A stretch of DNA of 8,555 nucleotides from Clostridiales bacterium (GCA_012522165.1 JAAYKZ010000137.1:1-8555); one strand, 5' to 3'; shown: positions 1-7,298, counted from the stretch's first letter. Translations and numbers: made by a program. The notes: generated from the letters alone by a model not told the origin.

Positions 1-40
1 ATACATAGCACGTCTAATATAATGAATATATCTGTCCCCT

Positions 41-68
41 TATAATATAAACATAACACATATATAAT
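41..68 (+). promoter_or_regulatory. possible -10 elements upstream of the ABC operon
   Basis: Two exact TATAAT hexamers lie at 41-46 and 63-68, before the first gene of the operon. Neither has a recognisable TTGACA-like -35 at 16-18 bases, and in such AT-rich DNA TATAAT can occur by chance. The operon may start from one of them, or from a promoter before the window, where an upstream regulator gene could also lie. Weak call. Confidence 0.3.
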
Positions 69-87
69 ATGGGAAAGGAATACGCAT

Positions 88-1011
88 ATGGAACTATTAA
101 AAATTCAAGGTTTAACCAAAATTATAAAAAAGAAAAAGATACTAGAAAATATTTCTCTACCTGTCAATTCAGGCGAGATTGTGGGTTTTCTGGGACCTAA
201 TGGTGCTGGCAAGACCACTACCATTAAGCTGATTATGGGGTTATTCCGCATTACAGAAGGTGAAATAAAGATTTGTGGTCATGATATTGTTACAGAATTT
301 GAAGCTGCTATGGCAAATGTAGGCGGTATTGTAGAAAAACCAGATCTTTATAGGAGAATGACAGGTAGAGAGAATCTAGAGTATTTTGCTTCTATGTACG
401 ACAATATAGACAAGAAGAATATTGATGATGTTGTGGAACTAGTTAAAATGTCAGAGCGTATCGATGACAAGGTCAAGACCTACTCATTGGGCATGTGTCA
501 GCGCGTAGGCATAGCTCAGGCACTTCTTCATAATCCCCGTCTTTTGGTACTGGATGAGCCCACCAATGGTCTTGATCCTATCGGTATCAAGGAATTAAGG
601 GATTTACTTAAATATCTTTCCAAAGAGGCAGGAGTAGGAGTCTTTATCTCCAGTCATCTATTATCTGAGATGGAGCTAATGTGTGATCGCATTTATATTT
701 TTGATGATGGTGTGATTATTGGAGAGAAGACCATTCATGATAATGGGGAATCTCAAGAAGAGTTAATATTTGAATACACATTTGCTACTGATGACAATGT
801 CAAAACTCTTGCATATTTCAATGAATTGCAGGCAAACTGCAGGCTGGAAAAAGACGGGGTAATTGTTGTCATGAAACGCAGTGAAATGCCGAAGTTAATA
901 AAAGATCTTGTAAATCAAGGTATCGGTATTTATGCTGTGAATGAAAAGCACAGAACCCTTGAACAGGATTTTATATCTATAACCACAGGATCTAAAAAGC
1001 AAATTCGCTAA
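88..1011 (+). CDS. ABC transporter ATP-binding protein (BcrA/CcmA type)
   Basis: This is the cytoplasmic ATPase of an ABC-2 type transporter; it hydrolyses ATP to drive the permease encoded next. The nucleotide-binding domain fills residues 1 to about 215: Walker A GPNGAGKTT at 36-44, ABC signature SLGMCQR at 133-139 (the usual form is SLGMKQR, so a Cys replaces the Lys), Walker B LLVLDEP at 152-158 with catalytic Glu157, D-loop GLDP at 161-164 and the switch His180 in SSHLL. The stretch IVEKPDLYRRMTGRENL at 81-97 matches the form this region takes in bacitracin-type (BcrA) ATPases. Residues from about 220 form the extra C-terminal domain common in this group. At 307 residues it has the usual length. 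The ATG follows GGAAAGGA (72-79) by 8 bases. The transported substrate cannot be told; lantibiotic/bacitracin immunity, ABC-2 export or envelope maintenance are all possible. Confidence 0.93.
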   Translation: MELLKIQGLTKIIKKKKILENISLPVNSGEIVGFLGPNGAGKTTTIKLIMGLFRITEGEIKICGHDIVTEFEAAMANVGGIVEKPDLYRRMTGRENLEYFASMYDNIDKKNIDDVVELVKMSERIDDKVKTYSLGMCQRVGIAQALLHNPRLLVLDEPTNGLDPIGIKELRDLLKYLSKEAGVGVFISSHLLSEMELMCDRIYIFDDGVIIGEKTIHDNGESQEELIFEYTFATDDNVKTLAYFNELQANCRLEKDGVIVVMKRSEMPKLIKDLVNQGIGIYAVNEKHRTLEQDFISITTGSKKQIR

Positions 1012-1044
1012 GTAAAATTATATTAAGTAAGAGAGGATATTGCC

Positions 1045-2844
1045 ATGAGTTTTTTAAGACAAATAAAAAGTGAAATCAGAAGTATACTTAAATCAAGGTT
1101 TTTATTGATTATTGCTATATTGGTTGTTGCATCTAGCGTTGTACTGCCTGTTATCAGTTCTTTTGTGCAGCGAAATATTAGTGATGGCGGCGGTATTGTT
1201 CGCCCTTTGCCTGTTACTAAACCTATTTATAGTGTTGTAGATATAGACATTGCCTATCCAGAAATGTCAGGACAAGAGCCCTTAGTAATAGACGGTATAA
1301 CTATTACTGCTGATAACCCCTTCTATTGGCATATTAATGGATTAATGCAGGAAAAAAATGCTATGGAGCTAGATAAAGGCCGTTTTTCTGATTTGGAAGT
1401 TTTAGATTTAACCCTTTCATTAATAGATCAAGAAATTAAATACTATGCTCTATTTGCACAGCATATAACTAGTCATGCTGATTACCGGATGGAATTAGCA
1501 TGGACTGGTACACAAAAAATATATGAAAAGTTTATCTATGAACATAATGATTTACCTGAAGATAAGCTAATGGAAGCTGTATCCTACAGAATGGGATTAG
1601 ATCCTGATTCCTTTAAAGATAAATACATTAACATTACTCCAGAACAAAAACTAGAAGCATTGGATAAACTGGAAGAGGAGCTAAATGCCATAAACAAAGT
1701 ATTAGTAGATAATGACTTTCCTCAATATATCAATCTACGAATTCAACAAGAAGAGGATAGAATTGCTGATTTGAAAGAACAGATTGCTATTCACGAAGAA
1801 TCTATAATACAAAATCCTTCTCAGGAAGAAAGCTTGAACATCATAATTGAAGATTTAAAAAGATCTATAGAAATGATAGAGACCAATACCATTCCAACTT
1901 TACAGCTTAGACTTGAGAAAAATATTATACCAGGTGAGGATACCTGGGAGAATCGGGCCCTGTCTGATATAGAAATGTACCGTAATCAACTATTATATAC
2001 TGAAATTATTAGTGAAGAGGAATTTAATAAAGAGAGGCATTATGTCTTGCAATATGGTAGCTATGACAAGTATTTAAGAGCCATGCAGGCTCAGATTGAT
2101 GAATACAATACCGCTATTATGATAGGGGAGAGATCCCTTGACAAGGGAAAGCCGGATATGAAGTTTGTTCCTCAAGGCTCAAGGAATAGGACAGTGGAAT
2201 TCCTTAGATATTCCATATTTGTATCAATGTTTGCAGTACTTTTAGGTGGTTGGGCTATAGCCAGTGAGTTTCAACATGGTACCATAAGGCTACTTATGAT
2301 CCGACCAAAAACCCGAACCAAAATATTAATGGCTAAATTTATTGCAGCCTTAACCCTTTCACTAGCTGTGTATGTATTAGGCAGCTTGCTAAATCTTATA
2401 ACTAACGGTATTTTGTTCGGATTTTCAGATTATGCCTATCCGAACTACACTATCTCTGGTGATGTTAACTTTTTTGCTTATTATGTACCAAAGCTTATAG
2501 CATGCACAGTATCTATTATATTTGCTTTTGCTGTGGCCTTTATGCTATCTGTAGTTATTAAGAACGTAGCTGTTGCTATTGCTGTTCCTATTGCCTCTTT
2601 TATTGGCTTTAATATAGTGATGGCTACCTTTACCTATAGTGAAGCAATGAATTGGCTGGCCTATACACCAATACCTTATGTACAGATTTCTTCCTTCTTT
2701 ACTCAGAATACAATGGTAAAATACGCTATACAAAGGGGTGTCCCTCTTAGTCTTTCCTATGGTATAATATTGTTACTAGTTTTATCAGCTATATGCACTT
2801 TTATTTCAGTGTATATTTTTAAGAGAAGGGATATAACAGATTAA
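1045..2844 (+). CDS. ABC-2 type permease with large coiled-coil outer loop
   Basis: This is the membrane subunit partner of the preceding ATPase, starting 33 bases after it with GAGAGG (1031-1036) as RBS. The topology seen is TM1 at about 19-40, then a hydrophilic stretch of about 350 residues (41-388), then five further hydrophobic segments at about 390-408, 430-457, 480-505, 508-528 and 570-592. The sequence SEFQHGTIRLLMIRPKTR (407-424) is the conserved motif after TM2 in ABC-2 permeases of the ABC2_membrane families. With TM1 starting on the inside, the long insertion should face outward. It is rich in Glu, Lys, Leu and Ile; the stretch at about 200-300 looks like paired coiled-coil helices. 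It has no enzyme motif that I recognise. At 599 residues the protein is about twice the size of a minimal ABC-2 permease, and the insertion accounts for the difference. Family assignment is firm; substrate is unknown. Confidence 0.88.
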   Translation: MSFLRQIKSEIRSILKSRFLLIIAILVVASSVVLPVISSFVQRNISDGGGIVRPLPVTKPIYSVVDIDIAYPEMSGQEPLVIDGITITADNPFYWHINGLMQEKNAMELDKGRFSDLEVLDLTLSLIDQEIKYYALFAQHITSHADYRMELAWTGTQKIYEKFIYEHNDLPEDKLMEAVSYRMGLDPDSFKDKYINITPEQKLEALDKLEEELNAINKVLVDNDFPQYINLRIQQEEDRIADLKEQIAIHEESIIQNPSQEESLNIIIEDLKRSIEMIETNTIPTLQLRLEKNIIPGEDTWENRALSDIEMYRNQLLYTEIISEEEFNKERHYVLQYGSYDKYLRAMQAQIDEYNTAIMIGERSLDKGKPDMKFVPQGSRNRTVEFLRYSIFVSMFAVLLGGWAIASEFQHGTIRLLMIRPKTRTKILMAKFIAALTLSLAVYVLGSLLNLITNGILFGFSDYAYPNYTISGDVNFFAYYVPKLIACTVSIIFAFAVAFMLSVVIKNVAVAIAVPIASFIGFNIVMATFTYSEAMNWLAYTPIPYVQISSFFTQNTMVKYAIQRGVPLSLSYGIILLLVLSAICTFISVYIFKRRDITD

Positions 2845-2857
2845 AAGGAGTAATTCC

Positions 2858-4600
2858 ATGGAGAGTAATAATAAATTTTTAGATAACTATAAGAAGAAGA
2901 TGGCCCAGCCGCAGCAGGCAGGAGAAACGCCTAAAGACACTAATTTAAGATTTGAGCAAAAGAGCGGTTTTGTAAAGCCCGACGACAAGGATACAACCAT
3001 GCCTGTTAAAAAGACATCTAGCAAAAGAAAGATGTGGATGAGTATCACTGGTGGTGCTGTGGCCTTGGTGGCCATAGTAATTGTACTATTGATTTTATTT
3101 AATAGTGGAATAGAGGTTATTGATTTAACTGGATGGACGGAAAACGATGCAAGGCTTTGGGCTAATGATAACGGAGTTATTCTCCAGATAGAGCAGGAAT
3201 ATAATGATGATATTGAAGCGGGTAAAATAATTTCTCAAAGCGTACCCAAGGGCACAAGAGTAAAAAAAGGAGAATTAATAAAAGTGGTTGTGTCCTTAGG
3301 TCACGATCTATCTGTTACTTTACCTTTACCAGATTTTATGTCCATGACCAAAGAAGAAATAGAAGCCTGGGCAGCGGAAAATTATATGGCAAGGGTTCGC
3401 ATAACTACTGAACATAGTGATGAAGTGCCTGTTGGTCACGTTATAAGGTTTGAGATAAATGATGATACCGTTATAGATGAGGTAAGTAGAAACACCCCAA
3501 TCTATATAGTGGTTTCAAAGGGTCCTGAAGATGAAACGGCTTTGGATGTAGTTGTACCCAATTTTAAAGAAATGGCCATTGGAGAATGCTATGTTTTTGC
3601 TAATGAAAACGGATTGGTACTGCAGGTAGAAGAAGAGTACGATGATTTTGTACCTGCTGGAGCCATAATCTCGCAAAGCATTAAGCCTGAAGAAAAGGTT
3701 AAGAAAGGTACTGAAATTACCCTTGTGGTTTCTAAGGGAAAGATGATCACTGTTCCTGACTTTGCTGGATATTCCAAGGAAAGAGCTACTGCAGTAGCAG
3801 GAGAGTTAGGAATACCCATAACTATAAAAGAAAGATATTCAAGTGCGCCTCCAAATACTTTTATATCGCAGAGCATCAAAGCGGGTACTGAGTATAAACA
3901 GGGTGACATTTTAGAGCTGACTTACTCTATAGATAACAAGATAGTTTTGCCCTCCTTTGTTGGTCAAACTAGAGATGCTATAGAAATCTGGGCAAAGGAA
4001 CTCAATGATCAGGGAGCTAATATAACCATAAAGGTTACTAATACAAAAAGCAATTCGCCAAAGGGGACTATTCTTCATCAGGATAAAGCTAATACAGTAA
4101 TATCAATAAAAGAAACTATCAGTATTACTGTATCCCTAGGTAAAGTTGTATATGTTCCGGACTTTGTTGCACCAGCAGGTTCAGGATACGATGTTGCTAT
4201 TACTAGGGATAAAGCTTTGGCCATGTGTGAGGAATTAAATATAGTACCTATTTTTAAAGAGGAGAATAAGTCTGGTAGGCTGCCTGGTGAGATATGGCAT
4301 CAAAGCATAGAGGCAGGGAAGGAAATAACAGAAGGTTCAACTATAGTTTTAAAATACGTGCCTGCCAATGTAAAAGTAACAGTGCCTAACTTTGTTGGCA
4401 TGACAAAGGCAGAGATATTGAATGGCAAGTACAACAGAAGTTTCGATATAAGATACGTAGAAGGAACAGAATATGTTGAAGGGTATGAAGGAAAGGTTTA
4501 TGAACAATCCCTGGTTGCCAATACAAAGGCAGCGGCTGGCAGCATCATAACGCTAACTATTGGACCTACTATTGGAGAAGGAATTGAAGTCGGTGAATAA
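2858..4600 (+). CDS. membrane-anchored protein with seven PASTA repeats, no kinase
   Basis: This is a bitopic membrane protein of 580 residues. Residues 1-60 are polar, charged and probably cytoplasmic, ending in the basic KKTSSKRK. One membrane helix follows at about 61-81, and the rest is extracellular. I count seven PASTA repeats of 60-72 residues, starting near 84, 152, 230, 296, 361, 430 and 505. Most open with V-P-x-F (VPNF, VPDF, LPSF), have a central xxSQS or xHQS strand and a G-T-x-hydrophobic turn, and end in VVSxG or similar; repeat 1 is degenerate at its start (IDLTGW). PASTA repeats are best known from the outer part of PknB/PrkC/StkP kinases and some penicillin-binding proteins, where they sense or bind peptidoglycan. 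No kinase or transpeptidase domain is present here. It starts 13 bases after the permease with RBS AAAGGAG (2844-2850), so it is translated from the transporter mRNA. A role as wall-binding or sensing partner of the transporter is inferred. Confidence 0.88.
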   Translation: MESNNKFLDNYKKKMAQPQQAGETPKDTNLRFEQKSGFVKPDDKDTTMPVKKTSSKRKMWMSITGGAVALVAIVIVLLILFNSGIEVIDLTGWTENDARLWANDNGVILQIEQEYNDDIEAGKIISQSVPKGTRVKKGELIKVVVSLGHDLSVTLPLPDFMSMTKEEIEAWAAENYMARVRITTEHSDEVPVGHVIRFEINDDTVIDEVSRNTPIYIVVSKGPEDETALDVVVPNFKEMAIGECYVFANENGLVLQVEEEYDDFVPAGAIISQSIKPEEKVKKGTEITLVVSKGKMITVPDFAGYSKERATAVAGELGIPITIKERYSSAPPNTFISQSIKAGTEYKQGDILELTYSIDNKIVLPSFVGQTRDAIEIWAKELNDQGANITIKVTNTKSNSPKGTILHQDKANTVISIKETISITVSLGKVVYVPDFVAPAGSGYDVAITRDKALAMCEELNIVPIFKEENKSGRLPGEIWHQSIEAGKEITEGSTIVLKYVPANVKVTVPNFVGMTKAEILNGKYNRSFDIRYVEGTEYVEGYEGKVYEQSLVANTKAAAGSIITLTIGPTIGEGIEVGE

Positions 4601-4626
4601 TAGCTGTAACTGAATAGTTATAACTG

Positions 4627-4670
4627 GGACAAGGAGAGCTGCTTATAAAGACAGCACCTTGTCCTTATTA
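4627..4670 (+). terminator. probable terminator of the ABC-PASTA operon
   Basis: GGACAAGG (4627-4634) pairs perfectly with CCTTGTCC (4657-4664), and GCTG (4638-4641) with CAGC (4652-4655) extends the stem inside. The tail is T-rich but broken (TTATTATATTATT), so the terminator may be leaky. It lies 26 bases after the PASTA gene stop, which fits the end of the three-gene operon. Confidence 0.7.
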
Positions 4671-4678
4671 TATTATTG

Positions 4679-4700
4679 AAAATAAATATATATTTATTTT
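4679..4700. repeat. perfect 22-bp A+T-only palindrome
   Basis: The 22 bases from 4679 to 4700 equal their own reverse complement and contain only A and T (left half AAAATAAATAT). They lie between the terminator of the preceding operon and the promoter of the oxidoreductase gene, 28 bases before its -35. It could be a protein-binding site, a weak hairpin or chance in AT-rich DNA. Confidence 0.6.
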
Positions 4701-4728
4701 ACTTATAACATATATTAATATATTATAT

Positions 4729-4757
4729 TTGAAACTTGTCCTCCAATTAATTATAAT
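4729..4757 (+). promoter_or_regulatory. sigma-A type promoter of the oxidoreductase gene
   Basis: TTGAAA (4729-4734) and TATAAT (4752-4757) are separated by exactly 17 bases, which is close to the housekeeping consensus. Transcription would begin near 4764 and give a leader of about 40 bases, too short for a riboswitch. An independent promoter here separates this gene from the upstream operon. Confidence 0.75.
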
Positions 4758-4802
4758 TAGTATGTATTATAGTAAACATAAACTCAGAGGAGGAATTCTT
4801 AT

Positions 4803-5870
4803 ATGGTAGACAACACGTATCAGCTGGCTATTGTCGGCTTAGGTGGTATGGGGAACTGGCATCGGGAAATCATCGAAACCATCGATGGAATAGAAGTATG
4901 TTGCAGCTTTGACATTAAAGAAGAAAGACAACAGTTTGCTAGAGACCATGGTATAACCCCATACAACAGCTTTGAGGAATTACTTGCAGACGAAAAAGTG
5001 GACATTGTCCTCTGTGCTACACCCAATGACTCCCACAAAGAAATCGTTATTCGTGCTTTACGCGCAGGAAAACATGTGGTATGTGAGAAACCTGTAACTC
5101 TAAATTCAAAGGATTTACAGGATATGATAGATGCTGCGGAGGAGACAGGGAAGCTTTTTACTGTTCATCAAAATCGTCGTTGGGACGAAGATTTTCTTAC
5201 TGTAAAAAAAATATACGAAGAAAATATGTTGGGAGATATTTTCCGTATAGAATCTCGTGTCCATGGCTCCCGTGGAATACCAGGGGAGTGGCGTCAATTG
5301 CCTGAACATGGTGGTGGTATGGTACTGGATTGGGGTGTTCATATCTTAGACCAGGCATTAATGATGATTCCATATAAGGTTAAATCCGTCTATGCTACCT
5401 TTACTCACGTGACAAATGAATTAGTGGATGATGGATTTACGGTTGTGCTGACCTTTGAAAATGGATTGGAGTACTTAGTAGAAGTGGGAACCAGCAATTT
5501 TATTAACCTGCCCCGTTGGTATGTTTTAGGTCAAAATGGTACTGCTATTGTTAAAGATTGGGATTTATCAGGCCAAATAGTTCGGGTTACTGATTGGAGT
5601 AAAAACGATGCAGTGCCTATTAGAACAGCTGCTGGTTTGACCAAGACCATGGCACCCCGTACCGAGGACACAATAAAAACTGAGCCTCTACCAATTGTTA
5701 GAAGCGATATAAGAGGTTATTACAGAAATGTAATGGCTGCTATCGAAGGAAAAGAGGAGATTATAGTAAAATTGCCAGAGGTAATGCGAGTAATGAAGCT
5801 AATGGAAGCTATTTTTGAAGCTGCTGAAAAGGAGCAAATTATTCCTTTCGAATATGATTTAAACAGCTAG
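4803..5870 (+). CDS. Gfo/Idh/MocA family NAD(P)-dependent oxidoreductase
   Basis: This is a soluble cytoplasmic dehydrogenase of the glucose-fructose oxidoreductase / inositol dehydrogenase family, whose members oxidise or reduce hydroxyls of sugars, inositols and related compounds using NAD(P). The N-terminal Rossmann fold shows VGLGGMG (residues 11-17), and Asp37 near the end of the second strand suggests NAD over NADP. CATPNDSH (71-78) and the family motif EKP (95-97, Lys96) follow. The C-terminal substrate domain carries DWGVHILD (176-183), whose Asp176 and His180 are the usual catalytic pair. At 355 residues it has the normal length and looks intact. RBS AGAGGAGG (4786-4793) is 9 bases before the ATG. 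No sugar transporter, kinase or isomerase gene lies next to it, so the substrate cannot be inferred. Confidence 0.92.
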   Translation: MVDNTYQLAIVGLGGMGNWHREIIETIDGIEVCCSFDIKEERQQFARDHGITPYNSFEELLADEKVDIVLCATPNDSHKEIVIRALRAGKHVVCEKPVTLNSKDLQDMIDAAEETGKLFTVHQNRRWDEDFLTVKKIYEENMLGDIFRIESRVHGSRGIPGEWRQLPEHGGGMVLDWGVHILDQALMMIPYKVKSVYATFTHVTNELVDDGFTVVLTFENGLEYLVEVGTSNFINLPRWYVLGQNGTAIVKDWDLSGQIVRVTDWSKNDAVPIRTAAGLTKTMAPRTEDTIKTEPLPIVRSDIRGYYRNVMAAIEGKEEIIVKLPEVMRVMKLMEAIFEAAEKEQIIPFEYDLNS

Positions 5871-5872
5871 AT

Positions 5873-5902
5873 AAAAATGACCGTCATTGACGGTCATTTT
5901 TT
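5873..5902. terminator. bidirectional terminator between oxidoreductase and serpin
   Basis: ATGACCGTCA (5877-5886) and TGACGGTCAT (5888-5897) form a perfect 10-bp inverted repeat around a single base; the innermost pairs must open to form a loop. It is flanked by an A-run on the left (5873-5877) and a T-run on the right (5897-5902), giving a U-tailed hairpin on both strands. It lies 2 bases after the + strand stop and 5 bases after the - strand serpin stop, so it serves both convergent genes. Confidence 0.9.
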
Positions 5903-5907
5903 ATCTA

Positions 5908-7179
5908 TTAAAAACAATACGCTTTTCCTATGAAAAGTATAGTACCAGTTTTATCGTCTGCAATGATAAAAACAAAGGGGCGATCTGCGGAGAAAATAAT
6001 AGGTTCAACAGCGCTGGTCACTCTCATCTCTACAACTGTGGCACCAGCAGCCTCACTACCTTCTTCATTCACCTCAATTATAGCTTTATGGAGCACTTCA
6101 TGGATATAAACACCGTTTCTAATACCAGAAAAATTGGCCTTGTCTGAAAATGCTTCCTCCATTCCCAAAGCACTTAAGCTGTCTTTAAGGTGTTTAATAC
6201 CGTATTCCATTTTAAAACGTGGCATATTGAGTATTACATCCTCCTGTTTCTGGATGGTGCTTTTGATATTGTTCCATTTTTCTATATTTAAGGTTTCTAT
6301 AAAATCATTTATAGGCGTTCCGGCTTCTGGCAGTATACAGTACATAGCTGTATCACCATTTCCATAAGGCAGTCTTACTGCTTGGAAATCATCTCCTCGT
6401 CCATATTCAATTTCTCCATTTAGGGTCATCATCATTATATTCTGGGTACTTCCATTCTCAGCATGAAAATCAGCACTGTAGGTATTTTCTTTATCAAATT
6501 TTTTTGCCCATTCCCCTTTAAAATATATAGCATTTATTAGGTACATAAGGGTATCAGGTGCTATAGGGGGTTCAATCATTTCTGTTATTTTTTTATTTGT
6601 AGCATCTGATATCCAATTATTGATTATATCTGCAGCATCGTCTTTGGAAAAATCCAATTCTTTTATTAAAGCATGAAAAAACTCTTTATTCACTGATAGG
6701 AAGTCTTCTTTTATATACTCGCCTTCTCTGATCCAGATAGAATTGGCCATATCCAGCTTAATCTTCTTATCTATTTTACTCAAGCGCTGTAGTAAAGTTT
6801 TATAGTTTTCATTGAGAATATCTATATCTATATTAGAATACCCGAGAGCTTTTGCCATTGCTTCCCTTGTAGAACCTTCTGCGCCCTGGTATGTCATGGA
6901 AAGGGCAGTCGATATACTTATAGGCGATATAAATATATTCTTATCTTTATCCTCTTCATTTAATTGTTTAAATATTTTAAAGGCGAATTCAGTGTTTCTG
7001 GCAACAAAATCTGAATCTATCTTTTTGGGAGTATTAGTGGAAGAATTATCAATTGATTTATTATCTATTGACTTATTATCTCTAGATTTATTATCAGATG
7101 GGAGGTTTGCAAAAGAACATCCTGTAATTAATACTAGGAGTATTGATGCGCATAAAAATAAACAAATCCCCATTTTCAT
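5908..7179 (-). CDS. serpin-family protease inhibitor, predicted lipoprotein
   Basis: A complete serpin (MEROPS family I4), which traps serine or cysteine proteases by inserting its cleaved reactive loop into its main sheet. Residues 1-20 are a lipoprotein signal peptide with lipobox ITGC, so Cys21 should be lipidated and the protein held on the outer face of the membrane. A repetitive hydrophilic tether (29-50, DNKS units) precedes the serpin fold (about 56-423). Family landmarks are ISPISISTALSM (84-95), GAEGSTREAM (99-108), NAIYFKGEW (216-224), MPRFKMEY (319-326) and RPFVFII (400-406). The hinge is EEGSEAAGAT (372-381), with small residues throughout as in inhibitory serpins. Counting from P15 Gly374 as in alpha-1-antitrypsin puts the cut at Thr388-Ser389 (P1-P1'). 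The RBS AAGGAGGT is well placed before the ATG at 7179. The target protease is unknown; protection of the cell surface is inferred. Confidence 0.94.
   Translation of the reverse strand: MKMGICLFLCASILLVLITGCSFANLPSDNKSRDNKSIDNKSIDNSSTNTPKKIDSDFVARNTEFAFKIFKQLNEEDKDKNIFISPISISTALSMTYQGAEGSTREAMAKALGYSNIDIDILNENYKTLLQRLSKIDKKIKLDMANSIWIREGEYIKEDFLSVNKEFFHALIKELDFSKDDAADIINNWISDATNKKITEMIEPPIAPDTLMYLINAIYFKGEWAKKFDKENTYSADFHAENGSTQNIMMMTLNGEIEYGRGDDFQAVRLPYGNGDTAMYCILPEAGTPINDFIETLNIEKWNNIKSTIQKQEDVILNMPRFKMEYGIKHLKDSLSALGMEEAFSDKANFSGIRNGVYIHEVLHKAIIEVNEEGSEAAGATVVEMRVTSAVEPIIFSADRPFVFIIADDKTGTILFIGKAYCF
7052..7096 (-). repeat. three 15-bp tandem repeats coding the DNKS tether
   Basis: Three 15-base units (7052-7066, 7067-7081, 7082-7096) share a TTATTATC core and differ at only a few positions; a shorter decayed copy lies at about 7040-7051. 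In the serpin reading frame each unit codes five residues (DNKSR or DNKSI), forming the spacer between the lipidated Cys and the serpin domain. Because the unit is a multiple of three, copy-number changes would alter tether length without a frameshift. Confidence 0.85.
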
Positions 7180-7243
7180 ATAACTACCTCCTTCTTATTT
7201 ATGTTATCATAGTTTGGCTAACACTAATTATCTTTATTATGAT

Positions 7244-7298
7244 TCTACACCTATGTAGACGTATATATGTCTGATTTTGTTCCAATAGTCTGGTTTTA
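7244..7298. promoter_or_regulatory. cluster of inverted and direct repeats, possible operator
   Basis: Between the divergent serpin and 6S RNA genes three symmetric or repeated elements overlap. TCTACA/TGTAGA is a perfect 6-bp inverted repeat with a 4-base gap (7244-7259). AGAC/GTCT flanks TATATA as an imperfect 16-base palindrome (7257-7272). GTCTGATTTT (7269-7278) recurs as GTCTGGTTTT (7289-7298) exactly 20 bases later, about two helix turns. Such spacing suits a dimeric or tandem regulator. No strong -35/-10 pair for the serpin is visible nearby; TATGAT on the - strand at 7206-7211 is the best -10 candidate. Function is inferred. Confidence 0.4.

Noticed and set aside
3589..3909. 106-residue open frame on the - strand inside the PASTA gene
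   Set aside because: It is antisense to clear PASTA repeats, has no convincing start signal and has low-quality composition; a shadow frame.
6390..6402. RGD tripeptide in the serpin (residues 261-263), possible integrin-binding motif
   Set aside because: The tripeptide is common by chance, it lies inside the folded serpin domain, and nothing else in the window suggests host-cell adhesion.
5887..7183. Three + strand open frames (86, 77 and 123 residues) opposite the serpin
   Set aside because: All are antisense to a complete serpin whose conserved motifs run through the whole region; none has an RBS or a recognisable product.
7213..7225. GTTTGGCTAACAC, imperfect symmetry before the serpin
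   Set aside because: Only three bases pair on each side (GTT/AAC); too short to call an operator.
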